Shown here in pieces: positions 7,416-15,821 of a stretch of DNA of 38,337 bases. The position numbers were made by a program, and so were the translations under genes. The DNA lies in the NCBI GenBank assembly GCA_020725585.1, contig DYES01000042.1:1-38337 (forward strand). Direction: 5' to 3'. The DNA is from Desulfovirgula sp. GTDB taxonomy: Bacteria > Bacillota > Desulfotomaculia > Desulfotomaculales > Nap2-2B. Position 1 is the stretch's first letter; each line of letters opens with the position of its first letter. Under the pieces are notes generated by a model that did not search any database, had not been told where the DNA came from, and saw nothing but the letters and a program-made list of their open reading frames with translations.

Positions 7416-7925
7416 TTGGTAGTAGCACAGGAACAACCTTATTATTCCAGCCTGCCCAAAAAAAGCCGTCGGACGCGCAAAAGAACCAGGGTTCATTATT
7501 TTCCCCGGCGTGAACGCCTGGTTCTCACCGGTATGGTGCTGCTCGTTTTTTGCGCGGGAATACTCGTCGTTTTCTTCTACGCGCAGGTTTTGGCCGCCGG
7601 GTACCAGCTCAACCAGGTAAAAAAACAGCTCAACGATTTAAATATCGAGACAAAAGCCCTGACGGAAAACGTTGCCCGGCTTTCTTCCCTAGAAAGGGTG
7701 GAGAAGGTAGCGACCACCAGGCTCGGCATGGTCAAGCCGGATACCAGCCAGATGATTCTGGTGAAGGTGGACCTGCCGGCTGCGGATTCAGGCGGCGGCG
7801 CGCGTTTAGAAGAGCGGTCCGGACCGCCGCCGGAAGCGGTGGCCGCCGCACAAGAAAAAAATAACTGGATAATCCAGGCTTTGGTGCGTCTGGTGGCAGG
7901 CCGGGGGGACCCGGGGCCAGGCTAA
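7416..7925 (+). CDS. ftsL: Cell division protein FtsL-like
   Basis: A 169-residue bitopic protein has the FtsL layout: a basic cytoplasmic N-terminus (KKSRRTRKRTR), one membrane segment (about residues 37-58), and a coiled-coil stretch QLNQVKKQLNDLNIETKALT with RLSSLERVEKVATTRLGM, the septum-formation-initiator pattern. FtsL works with FtsQ/DivIB and DivIC to recruit and activate septal synthesis. The Ala/Gly/Pro-rich tail after about residue 120 is longer than in many FtsL proteins. Start is TTG 7416 behind GAGAAGGTG. Position between rsmH and the PBP gene supports the call. Confidence 0.82.
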   Translation: MVVAQEQPYYSSLPKKSRRTRKRTRVHYFPRRERLVLTGMVLLVFCAGILVVFFYAQVLAAGYQLNQVKKQLNDLNIETKALTENVARLSSLERVEKVATTRLGMVKPDTSQMILVKVDLPAADSGGGARLEERSGPPPEAVAAAQEKNNWIIQALVRLVAGRGDPGPG

Positions 7926-7927
7926 AT

Positions 7928-7951
7928 CGGTCGTCGGCCGTCGGTCGTCAG
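7928..7951 (+). repeat. Short direct repeats of CGGTCGTC(A/G)G
   Basis: CGGTCGTCGG (7928-7937) is repeated as CGGTCGTCAG (7942-7951), followed by further GTC-rich sequence, in the ftsL-PBP intergenic space. The function is unknown. It may be a low-complexity dispersed intergenic repeat. Confidence 0.4.
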
Positions 7952-8025
7952 ACGTCAGAATGAAAACGTTAGGCGCCGGAAATTAAAGAAGGGACGGCTG
8001 GCGACAGACGAGGGAGGTCCTTTTT

Positions 8026-10242
8026 TTGCCGCTGACGCTTACCGTTATCCGCAAAAGACTGGCCTTCATGCTCATTTTCGCCAGCCTGGCATTAATCGCC
8101 TTAACCGGCCGGGTGGCCTGGATCCAGTTTGTGCGGGGCGAGGAGCTCCAAAAAAAAGCTTTGGAAATCCGGACGCGCGACATTCCCGTAGAAGCCAGGC
8201 GGGGAAACATCTACGACCGCAACGGCAAAGAGCTGGTTGCCAACGCCAGCGTCGATTCTCTTTACACCATCCCGCTTTTGGTCAAGGACCCCCAAAATAC
8301 TGCGAAAAGGCTCTCCTCAATCCTGGACGTGGAAGAAGAGCGCCTTTTGAAAATCCTGACCCGGAAATCGTGTTTCGAGTGGCTGGCCCGCAAGCTGGAT
8401 GCCCAGACCGCGCAAAAGATCAAGGCTTTAGAGCTGCCCGGCATTTTTTTCGTGGAGGAAAACCGCCGGTATTATCCTTTTCAGACGCTCGCCCCGCACC
8501 TGTTGGGGTTTACCGGCATTGACAACCAGGGCTTAACGGGCATTGAAAAGACTTTTGAGAAGGACTTAAAAGGCGTTCCCGGACGCATCATTATTGAACA
8601 GGACGCCACCGGGCAGGATATTCCCGAGCCGATCCACCGGTATATCTCTCCGCGCCAGGGGCGCCACCTGTATTTGACCGTTGACGAAACCATCCAGCAT
8701 TTCGTGGAGAGGGAATTGGATAAGATCGTGGCCAGGTACCAGCCAAAACTGGCGGTGATTATCCTGATGGACCCGCGCACCGGGGAAATCCTGGCCATGG
8801 GCAGCCGGCCCACCTTTAACTCGAACGACTGGATGAACGCCCCCAGGGAAACCTGGGACAGGAATCCGGCGATCTGGTACAACTACGAACCTGGCTCCAC
8901 CTTTAAGATCATCACCATGGCGGCCGGGCTGGCCGAAGGGGCGGTAAAGCCAGAAGACACCTTTTTTGATCCGGGTTACATTAAAGTGGCGGACCGTTAC
9001 ATCCGCTGCTGGTATGACGGCGGGCACGGCAGTCAAACCTTTGCGGAAGTGGTGATGCATTCCTGCAACCCCGGTTTTGTGGAAGTGGGTTTAAGATTAG
9101 GGGTGCAGAAATTTTATCATTACGTCAAGGCCTTTGGTTTTGGCGAGGTGACGGGGATCGACCTGCCCGGTGAAGCCGCGGGCATTCTAATTCCGGAAAA
9201 AAAGGCCACGAACCTGAATATCGCCACCATGTCCATCGGCCAGTCCATTGCCGTTACGCCCATTCAGCTGCTGACGGCGGTGGGGGCGGTGGCCAACGGG
9301 GGCACCCTCTTGCGGCCCCAGATCGTGAGGGAGATCCGGGACAGTTCCGGGAGCGTGGTGAAACGGTTTCAACCCGAGCCGGTGCGCCGTGTCCTCACCC
9401 CGGAAGCGGCCCGCCAGGTGGGCAGCCTGCTGGAAAACGTGATCCTCAAAGGGACGGGCCGCAACGCCTTCATTGACGGGTACCGGGTCGCGGGTAAGAC
9501 AGGCACGGCGCAGGTGGTGGGAGAAGGCGGCGGTTATGTGACGGGGCGGTATGTGGCTTCTTTTGTGGGCTATGCGCCGGTTGAAGACCCGCGCGTGGCG
9601 GCGCTGGTCATGGTGGCCGAGCCGCAGGGAGGCATTTATTACGGCTCGCAGGTGGCCGCGCCCGTTTTCCAGGCCGTTGTGCGCGATGCGCTGCATTATC
9701 TGAAGGCGCCCAAAACGCCCGGCCTGGAAAAGCCGAAGGATCCCTTTGTTTACGAGGAGCCGAAATTTAAAGTGAAGGTGCCCAACGTCGTCAATTACCC
9801 TGTCAACGAGGCGATTTCCCGGCTCGTTGGCGCGGGTTTGACCTACCGGACGCAGGGCGAAGGCCCAGAAGGCGGAATTGTTTACGGACAAACCCCCGGA
9901 CCCGGGGCGGAGGTGTGGAGCGGTACGGCCGTGATCTTAAATCTGGAGCCCCCACGGATCCGGGGCGTCGGCGAGGTAACCGTGCCCAACCTCCAAGGCC
10001 TGACCGTTGTTGAAGTTGCAGATTTGCTCAAAAAACTGGACCTGCACCTGGAATTGAGCGGAACCGGCCTGGCCGCCGAACAGGACCCGCCTCCCGGGCA
10101 CAGAGTCACGCGCCGGAGCACCGTGAAGGTCTGGTTCCGGCCGCCCGGCCAGGCTTCCCAGGGGCCGCCCGCGCCCGCTGATCCCGAGGCCCCGCCCGCC
10201 TGGGGAGAGCCCCGCCGGGGCGACTTTGTGGAAAGGCCGTAG
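8026..10242 (+). CDS. spoVD: PASTA-domain class B penicillin-binding protein (SpoVD/FtsI type)
   Basis: A 738-residue class B PBP: short cytoplasmic tail, one membrane segment (about residues 12-32), the N-terminal dimerisation domain with EARRGNIYDRNGKEL, then the transpeptidase domain. Catalytic motifs are complete: STFK at 291-294, SCN at 346-348 and KTGT at 491-494. Two PASTA repeats follow (about 583-647 VPNVVNYPVNEAI and 651-713 VPNLQGLTVVEVA), and the tail is proline-rich. It is the only PBP in this cluster, so it may serve vegetative septation (FtsI role), spore cortex synthesis (SpoVD role) or both. Start is TTG 8026 after GGGAGGT. Confidence 0.92.
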   Translation: MPLTLTVIRKRLAFMLIFASLALIALTGRVAWIQFVRGEELQKKALEIRTRDIPVEARRGNIYDRNGKELVANASVDSLYTIPLLVKDPQNTAKRLSSILDVEEERLLKILTRKSCFEWLARKLDAQTAQKIKALELPGIFFVEENRRYYPFQTLAPHLLGFTGIDNQGLTGIEKTFEKDLKGVPGRIIIEQDATGQDIPEPIHRYISPRQGRHLYLTVDETIQHFVERELDKIVARYQPKLAVIILMDPRTGEILAMGSRPTFNSNDWMNAPRETWDRNPAIWYNYEPGSTFKIITMAAGLAEGAVKPEDTFFDPGYIKVADRYIRCWYDGGHGSQTFAEVVMHSCNPGFVEVGLRLGVQKFYHYVKAFGFGEVTGIDLPGEAAGILIPEKKATNLNIATMSIGQSIAVTPIQLLTAVGAVANGGTLLRPQIVREIRDSSGSVVKRFQPEPVRRVLTPEAARQVGSLLENVILKGTGRNAFIDGYRVAGKTGTAQVVGEGGGYVTGRYVASFVGYAPVEDPRVAALVMVAEPQGGIYYGSQVAAPVFQAVVRDALHYLKAPKTPGLEKPKDPFVYEEPKFKVKVPNVVNYPVNEAISRLVGAGLTYRTQGEGPEGGIVYGQTPGPGAEVWSGTAVILNLEPPRIRGVGEVTVPNLQGLTVVEVADLLKKLDLHLELSGTGLAAEQDPPPGHRVTRRSTVKVWFRPPGQASQGPPAPADPEAPPAWGEPRRGDFVERP

Positions 10243-10253
10243 GACACAGCTGT

Positions 10254-10364
10254 AAATCTTCAGCGAAACCGCTTGCTTTAGCTGAGGCGTGGCGTTGTCA
10301 CAAGCGAACGACTTGCGCAGCGCCGGCAACAGCACCAGGCGAAGCCTTGGCTAACCGAAGATTT
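10254..10364. repeat. Nested imperfect inverted-repeat element upstream of murE
   Basis: AAATCTTC (10254-10261) and GAAGATTT (10357-10364) are perfect inverted ends about 110 nt apart. Inside, TTAGCTGAGGC pairs with GCCTTGGCTAA with two mismatches, and the centre holds CAAG...CTTG flanked by GGCG...GCGCC. The nesting suggests a MITE-like or REP-like element or a long structured leader. No target-site duplication is obvious. It sits in a 221-nt gap between the PBP gene and murE. Confidence 0.5.
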
Positions 10365-10370
10365 AAATAG

Positions 10371-10400
10371 CCTCATTATGGCTATAATACCATAATAAGG
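10371..10400 (+). promoter_or_regulatory. Palindrome centred on a TATAAT, possible promoter-operator of murE
   Basis: CCTCATTATGG (10371-10381) and CCATAATAAGG (10390-10400) form an 11-bp inverted repeat with one mismatch, and the spacer carries TATAAT (10383-10388). A repressor binding there would mask the -10 box. No good -35 hexamer is visible, so the promoter assignment is tentative. Confidence 0.4.
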
Positions 10401-10463
10401 TTAGAATTGTGAACTGCACCTGGCAAATAAAGGTTGTTGCAAAGTATTTAATCCGGTGATACG

Positions 10464-12026
10464 ATGTTTAATTGGCGAGGAAGGGAGTTTTTGCCCTTGT
10501 TATTCAGTGAGTTGATCGCCGAACAGCCAGTTTTATATAAACAGGGCGACCTGGAAGTCCCTGTGCGGGGAATTGCCTACGATTCGCGAAGAGTAGAGCA
10601 GGGGTATGTTTTTGTCGCCATCGAGGGCTTTCAAACCGACGGGCACCTCTTTATTGACGAGGCCGTCGCCAGGGGGGCGGCGGCTTTGGTGACGCAAAAG
10701 CCCGTTGCCGCGCCCCCGCCGGCGGCCTTGGTGCAGGTGCCCAACACCCGCCTTGCGCTGGCTCTGCTTTCCGCCCGCTTTTACGGCTACCCCGGCCGCC
10801 GGCTCCGGCTCGTGGGCGTGACCGGGACTAACGGCAAGACCACCACCACCTACCTTTTGCGGGCCGTTTTTCAGGCCGCCGGCTCGCGGGTGGGGCTGAT
10901 CGGCACCATCGCCAACTGGATCGGGGAGCGTAAAGCGCCCGTGCAGCACACCACTCCCGAATCGCTGGACCTGCAAAAGCTTTTGGCCGAGATGGTCTTG
11001 GCAGGGGTGGACACGGTGGTGATGGAGGTAAGTTCACACGCCCTGGCCCTTCACCGCGTGGCGGGATGCTCTTTTGACACGGCCGTGTTCACCAACATCA
11101 CGCAGGACCATCTTGATTTTCACCAGGATATGCATGACTACCTGGAGGCAAAAAAGATTCTCTTTACGATGGCGGAGCAGTATGCCGTAATCAACAATGA
11201 CGATCCCGCCGCATTGGAGCTGCGGCGCGCCGCCCGCGCCAAAGTAATTACCTACGGAATAAAACAAAAGGCCGACGTGGTGGCCGCCGGGATAAAAGTG
11301 CACCGCAAGGGGGCTTCTTACCGCGCGCGCACGCCCTGGGGAGAGGTTCCGGTGAATTTAAAGCTCACCGGTTGCTTTAACGTTTACAATTCCCTGGCCG
11401 CCCTGGCGGCGGGCGGGGCCCGCGGGCTGCCCCTGGCGGCGGTGGCAAAGGCGCTGGAAGGGGTGCCCGGCGTGCCGGGGCGCTTTGAGCTGGTCGACCG
11501 GGGGCAGGATTTTACCGTTGTAGTCGATTACGCGCACACGCCGGACGGGCTGGAAAATATTTTAAAAACTGCCCGGGAATTGACCCGCGGCAGGTTAATT
11601 ACCGTTTTTGGCTGCGGCGGCGATCGCGACCGCACCAAGCGGCCGCTGATGGGAGAAATCGCCGCCCGCTGCAGCGACCTGCCGGTGATTACTTCGGACA
11701 ACCCGCGCACGGAGGACCCGCTGCGCATTATCGCCGACATTGAGGAAGGGGCAAAAAGAGTGCGCCGGCCGGACGAGTACGTTGTACTTCCCGACCGCCG
11801 CCAGGCCATCGCCCACGCCATAAAGACAGCCTCCCCCGGCGACGTGGTGATCATCGCCGGCAAGGGGCACGAGGACTACCAGATCGTGGGGACCGAAAAG
11901 TTCCCCTTCGACGACCGGGAGGAAGCGGGCAAAGCGCTGGAAGAGAGGCTTTTAAAAGAAGGCAAACAGGTGATTAGCCATGAAAACCATGACCCTCGCC
12001 GAGGTAGCCAGGGCCACCGGCGCTAG
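10464..12026 (+). CDS. murE: UDP-MurNAc-L-Ala-D-Glu:meso-diaminopimelate ligase MurE
   Basis: MurE adds the third stem-peptide residue to UDP-MurNAc-dipeptide, using ATP, in the cytoplasm. The 520-residue frame shows the N-terminal Rossmann-like domain (IAYDSRRVEQGYVFVAIEGF), the P-loop TGTNGKTTTT (about 120-129), TPESLDL, EVSSHAL, TNITQDHLDFH and the DNPR motif at 412-415, which marks meso-diaminopimelate specificity. Its 3' end overlaps murF by 47 nt in another frame, so the last 15 or so residues are read over the murF start. ATG 10464 lies 64 nt after the palindromic TATAAT. Confidence 0.95.
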   Translation: MFNWRGREFLPLLFSELIAEQPVLYKQGDLEVPVRGIAYDSRRVEQGYVFVAIEGFQTDGHLFIDEAVARGAAALVTQKPVAAPPPAALVQVPNTRLALALLSARFYGYPGRRLRLVGVTGTNGKTTTTYLLRAVFQAAGSRVGLIGTIANWIGERKAPVQHTTPESLDLQKLLAEMVLAGVDTVVMEVSSHALALHRVAGCSFDTAVFTNITQDHLDFHQDMHDYLEAKKILFTMAEQYAVINNDDPAALELRRAARAKVITYGIKQKADVVAAGIKVHRKGASYRARTPWGEVPVNLKLTGCFNVYNSLAALAAGGARGLPLAAVAKALEGVPGVPGRFELVDRGQDFTVVVDYAHTPDGLENILKTARELTRGRLITVFGCGGDRDRTKRPLMGEIAARCSDLPVITSDNPRTEDPLRIIADIEEGAKRVRRPDEYVVLPDRRQAIAHAIKTASPGDVVIIAGKGHEDYQIVGTEKFPFDDREEAGKALEERLLKEGKQVISHENHDPRRGSQGHRR

Positions 12027-13356
12027 AATCGTCCAGGGGGACGGCAGCGTGCGGGTAAGTACGGTCTCTATCGATACCCGGACGCTTGTCCCCGGGCAGT
12101 TGTTTTTTGCCCTGCGCGGCGAGCGCGCCGACGGCCACGATTTTCTCGACCGGGCCGCCGGCGCCGGGGCCGCCGGACTGGTGGTAAGCCGCCTCGTGGC
12201 CGGCCTCCCGGCGGACATCCCCATGCTCCTGGTGGATGACCCGCTGCTGGCCCTGCAGCGGCTGGCCAGGTACAACCGGGAGCACTATGCCGTTCCGGTG
12301 GTGGCCGTTACCGGCAGCTCCGGGAAAACAACCACCAAAGATATGATTGCCGGCGTTTTGAGCGCGGCCTTCCCCACTTTAAAAACGCCGGGCAACCTGA
12401 ACAACGAAATCGGCCTGCCTTTGACCCTGCTGGAGTTAGACGGCCGCCACCGGGCGGCGGTGGTGGAAATGGCCATGCGCGGCCCCGGGGAAATCGATTA
12501 TTTATGCCGCCTCGCCCGGCCCACGGCGGGCGTGATTACCAATATCGGCGAGGCCCACTTTGAGCGCCTGGGCTCCCTGGAGAAGATCGCCCAGGCCAAG
12601 GGAGAGCTGCTCGAGCACATCGACCGCGCGGGTTTTGCACTGCTCAACGCGCACAGCCCGCATATCCGGGAGCAGGCTGCCCGCTGCCGGGGGAAAGTTT
12701 ACTTTTTCGGCCTGGCGGAAGGAGTAGATATACGCGCGTTAAACATCCGCCCGGAAGGGCGGACGACGCGCTTTGAGGTGGAGCTGCCCGGCGCGCGCTT
12801 TGAGGTGCACTTGCCCCTGCCGGGGCGGCACAACGTTTTAAACGCCCTGGCCGCCGCCGGGGTGGGGTGGGCGCTGGATCTATCCGTCGAGCAGGTGAAA
12901 AAAGGCCTGGAGCGCATTGCCCTGTCCGGCATGCGGGTTGAGATAACCGAGCATAAAGGCGTTACGGTAATCAACGATGCCTACAACGCAAACCCTTCGT
13001 CCATGCGGGCCGCGCTGGACGTGCTGGCCCAGGTGGCCGGGCCCCGGCGCAAAATTGCCGTTTTGGGCAATATGCTGGAACTGGGTGAACTGGCCGGGGC
13101 GGGCCATTACCAGGTGGGGGAGGCCGTGCCGGCAACTGGTGTCGATTGCCTGGTGACGGTCGGCGAGCTGGCCCGCGAGATCGCGGCCGGCGCCAGGAAC
13201 AGGGGTTTACCGGCGGATAATATCTGGGAGTGTTCCGGAAACGAAGAGGCGGCGGCTATTCTCAAGATGCTTCTGGCTCCCGGCGACGTAATGCTGGTGA
13301 AAGGTTCGCGGGGCGTGCGCATGGAAAAAATTATCGAAGCATTATTAAAAGACTAA
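11980..13356 (+). CDS. murF: UDP-MurNAc-tripeptide:D-Ala-D-Ala ligase MurF
   Basis: MurF attaches D-Ala-D-Ala and completes the UDP-MurNAc-pentapeptide. The 458-residue product has the Mur ligase layout: VSIDTRTLVPGQLFFAL at the N-terminus, ATP loop TGSSGKTTTK (about 111-120), TPGNLNNEIGLPLTLL, EMAMRGPGEI, TNIGEAHFERLGS, and DAYNANPSSMRAAL in the C-terminal domain. The TPGNxNNEIGxP block separates MurF from the other ligases. ATG 11980 lies inside the end of murE, with AGGTG upstream. Confidence 0.95.
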   Translation: MKTMTLAEVARATGARIVQGDGSVRVSTVSIDTRTLVPGQLFFALRGERADGHDFLDRAAGAGAAGLVVSRLVAGLPADIPMLLVDDPLLALQRLARYNREHYAVPVVAVTGSSGKTTTKDMIAGVLSAAFPTLKTPGNLNNEIGLPLTLLELDGRHRAAVVEMAMRGPGEIDYLCRLARPTAGVITNIGEAHFERLGSLEKIAQAKGELLEHIDRAGFALLNAHSPHIREQAARCRGKVYFFGLAEGVDIRALNIRPEGRTTRFEVELPGARFEVHLPLPGRHNVLNALAAAGVGWALDLSVEQVKKGLERIALSGMRVEITEHKGVTVINDAYNANPSSMRAALDVLAQVAGPRRKIAVLGNMLELGELAGAGHYQVGEAVPATGVDCLVTVGELAREIAAGARNRGLPADNIWECSGNEEAAAILKMLLAPGDVMLVKGSRGVRMEKIIEALLKD

Positions 13357-13409
13357 CATAAAATGGTAGTTATAGACGATGTGTAATTTTTCAATGGAGT
13401 AGCAAATCT

Positions 13410-14402
13410 ATGGAAGCCTTTTTTCTCCAGATGCTCAAACCTTTTCTGCTCTCTCTTGTAGTGACCGTGTCGCTGGGGCCGCTGGTGATCCCGCTGCTTC
13501 GGAGGCTGAAATTCGGGCAGAGCGTGAGGGACGACGGACCCAGCCGGCACCTGCAAAAAAGCGGCACCCCCACCATGGGCGGCGTGATGTTTCTGGCCGG
13601 GATAACGGCGGCCGGGCTTTTGTTTGCCGCCGACTCTTTAGAGGGCATGCTGGTGCTGGGGATGACCCTGGCCTTTGGCTTCATCGGTTTTTTGGACGAC
13701 TTTCTTAAAGTGGTGCTGAAAAGACCGCTGGGGCTGCGGGCGCGGGAAAAGCTGCTGGGACAGATTCTCTTCAGCCTTTTGGCGGCGGCGCTGAGCGTGT
13801 CCGTGCTGGGCCGCGGAACCGACCTGATCCTGCCTTACAGCGGGTTTGTTGCCCCCGGGGGGTTCAGCTGGGAATTAGGCGCAGCAGGCTTTTTCGTTTT
13901 TGCCGTGCTGTTCGTTACGGGCATGGCCAATGCCGTTAATTTAACTGACGGGTTGGACGGACTGGCCGCCGGAACAACGGCGCTGGCGGCGGCGGCTTGC
14001 CTGCCCATTGCCTTTGTGATGGACAAATCCGGGGCGGCGGTTCTGCTGGCGGCGGTGAGCGGCGGCTGCCTGGGCTTTTTGTTCTACAACCGCCATCCGG
14101 CCCGCGTGTTCATGGGCGACACCGGTTCACTGGCCCTGGGGAGCGCCCTGGGGACCGCAGCGTTAATTACCAGGAGTGAATTGTTTTTGCTGCTCATCGG
14201 GGGAGTCTTCGTCCTGGAAACGCTGTCGGTAATCCTGCAGGTGGCCTCTTTTCAATTGTTTGGACGGCGCATCTTGAAAATGAGCCCGCTCCACCACCAT
14301 TTTGAACTGTGCAACTGGAGCGAAAACAGGGTGGTGGTCACTTTTTGGGCGGCGACAGTTCTCTTTGCCGCCCTGGGCTTAGCGGGGTTTTACCATTTAT
14401 AA
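13410..14402 (+). CDS. mraY: Phospho-MurNAc-pentapeptide transferase MraY
   Basis: MraY moves phospho-MurNAc-pentapeptide from UDP to undecaprenyl phosphate, giving lipid I at the membrane. The 330-residue protein has about ten membrane segments and the family motifs: DDGPSRHLQKSGTPTMGG (near residue 35), GFLDDFLK, NAVNLTDGLDGLAAG, YNRHPARVFMGDTGSLALG and the cytoplasmic HHHFE loop. Aspartates of the DDxxK-like and NLTDG motifs needed for Mg2+ catalysis are intact. ATG 13410 follows GGAGTAG. Confidence 0.95.
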   Translation: MEAFFLQMLKPFLLSLVVTVSLGPLVIPLLRRLKFGQSVRDDGPSRHLQKSGTPTMGGVMFLAGITAAGLLFAADSLEGMLVLGMTLAFGFIGFLDDFLKVVLKRPLGLRAREKLLGQILFSLLAAALSVSVLGRGTDLILPYSGFVAPGGFSWELGAAGFFVFAVLFVTGMANAVNLTDGLDGLAAGTTALAAAACLPIAFVMDKSGAAVLLAAVSGGCLGFLFYNRHPARVFMGDTGSLALGSALGTAALITRSELFLLLIGGVFVLETLSVILQVASFQLFGRRILKMSPLHHHFELCNWSENRVVVTFWAATVLFAALGLAGFYHL

Positions 14403-14427
14403 ACATTCAGGAAGGAAGGAGCTTTTT

Positions 14428-15780
14428 GTGGATTTCAGCAGCGTGCTGGTGGTGGGCGCAGGAAAAAGCGGCGTTGCCGTGAGCCGCTTTTTGGCCGCCA
14501 AAGGGGCAAAAGTGGAGCTCACCGACGTGAAAAGCCCGGAGGAACTAGGTCAGGACCTGACTTTTTTATCCGCCGGCGGGCGGGTAAAGCTTTCGCTGGG
14601 CGCCTATCCGGGCGTCGAGCGGGGGAAATACACGCTGGTCGTGGTCAGCCCCGGCGTCCCTTTAACCGTTCCCCCGGTGAAGCGCGCCGGGGAGTTGAAA
14701 ATTCCGGTCGTTGGGGAGCTGGAGCTGGCTTGCCGCTTCGCCCGGGCGCCCGTGGTGGCCATTACCGGGACGAACGGCAAGACCACCACCACCGCCCTGG
14801 TAGGGGAAATTTTTCAAATGGCGGGCCGGCGCACCCTGGTGGCGGGCAATATAGGGAAGCCCTGGATTGAGGAAGTGGAGCGCCCGTACGACGTCATCGT
14901 GCTGGAAGTGAGCAGCTTCCAGCTGGAAACGACCGTTGCATTCAGACCCCGGGTCGCGGCCATCCTGAACATAACACCCGACCACCTGGACCGCCACCTG
15001 AACATGGAAAATTACATTCTGGCGAAGGCGCGCATTTTTGCCAATCAGGACGCCCGGGACTTCGCCGTGTTAAACTGCGACGACCCGCGCACAAGAAGCC
15101 TGGCCCCGCTCTGCCCGGGAAAAGTGGTCTATTTCAGCAGGCTGCAGGAGCTGCCGGAGGGAGTGTTCGTCCAGGACGGCTGGATCACCGTTGTTGGCGA
15201 AGGGGAACGCGTTTGTGTCCTGCCCGCGCGGGAATTAAAGATACCCGGCGCGCACAACCTGGAAAACGCCCTGGCGGCGGTGGCCTGCGCCCGCGCGCTG
15301 GGAGTGGGGCAGCAGGCTTTGGCTGAAGCCCTGCGCACCTTCCCCGGCGTGCCCCACCGCCTGGAATTGGTGGCCGAAATTGACGGGGTGCAGTACGTAA
15401 ATGATTCCAAAGGCACCAACCCCGACGCCAGCATAAAGGCGCTCGAGGCTTACCGGCAGCCGATTGTTTTAATTGCCGGGGGCAGAAATAAAGGCAGCGA
15501 TTTTACGCAATTCGTTCGTTTGGCCAGGAAGAAGGCGCGGGCGCTGGTGTTGCTGGGCGAGAGCGCGCCGGTGCTCGAAAGCCTGGCCCGCCGCGAGGGG
15601 ATTGCCCAGATTTTACGCGCCCGCGACCTGGAAGAAGCGGTGCACCTGGCCAGGGCCGCTGCGCGGCCCGGCGACGTCGTCCTGCTCTCGCCCGGCTGCG
15701 CCAGCTGGGACATGTTTAAAAACTACGCAGAGCGCGGCGACCTCTTCAGGCAAATCGTGCTGGGATTAAAGGGGAAGTAG
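14428..15780 (+). CDS. murD: UDP-MurNAc-L-Ala:D-glutamate ligase MurD
   Basis: MurD adds D-glutamate, the second stem-peptide residue. The 450-residue product starts with the Rossmann loop VLVVGAGKSGVAVSRFL. The ATP loop TGTNGKTTTT (about 113-122), NIGKPW, EVSSFQLETT, LNITPDHLDRH, NDSKGTNPDAS and AGGRNKGSDF follow, all in MurD-specific form. The start is GTG 14428 with an AAGGAAGGAG ribosome binding site. It stands between mraY and spoVE as in other dcw clusters. Confidence 0.95.
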   Translation: MDFSSVLVVGAGKSGVAVSRFLAAKGAKVELTDVKSPEELGQDLTFLSAGGRVKLSLGAYPGVERGKYTLVVVSPGVPLTVPPVKRAGELKIPVVGELELACRFARAPVVAITGTNGKTTTTALVGEIFQMAGRRTLVAGNIGKPWIEEVERPYDVIVLEVSSFQLETTVAFRPRVAAILNITPDHLDRHLNMENYILAKARIFANQDARDFAVLNCDDPRTRSLAPLCPGKVVYFSRLQELPEGVFVQDGWITVVGEGERVCVLPARELKIPGAHNLENALAAVACARALGVGQQALAEALRTFPGVPHRLELVAEIDGVQYVNDSKGTNPDASIKALEAYRQPIVLIAGGRNKGSDFTQFVRLARKKARALVLLGESAPVLESLARREGIAQILRARDLEEAVHLARAAARPGDVVLLSPGCASWDMFKNYAERGDLFRQIVLGLKGK

Positions 15781-15821
15781 GGGAAACTTTGGAGTCTAAA
15801 TATTTAGAGGGGGGAGAACAC

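Noticed and set aside
13357-13409. Possible frameshift or extra small gene between murF and mraY
   Set aside because: Only 53 nt with no coding potential; mraY has its own ribosome binding site.
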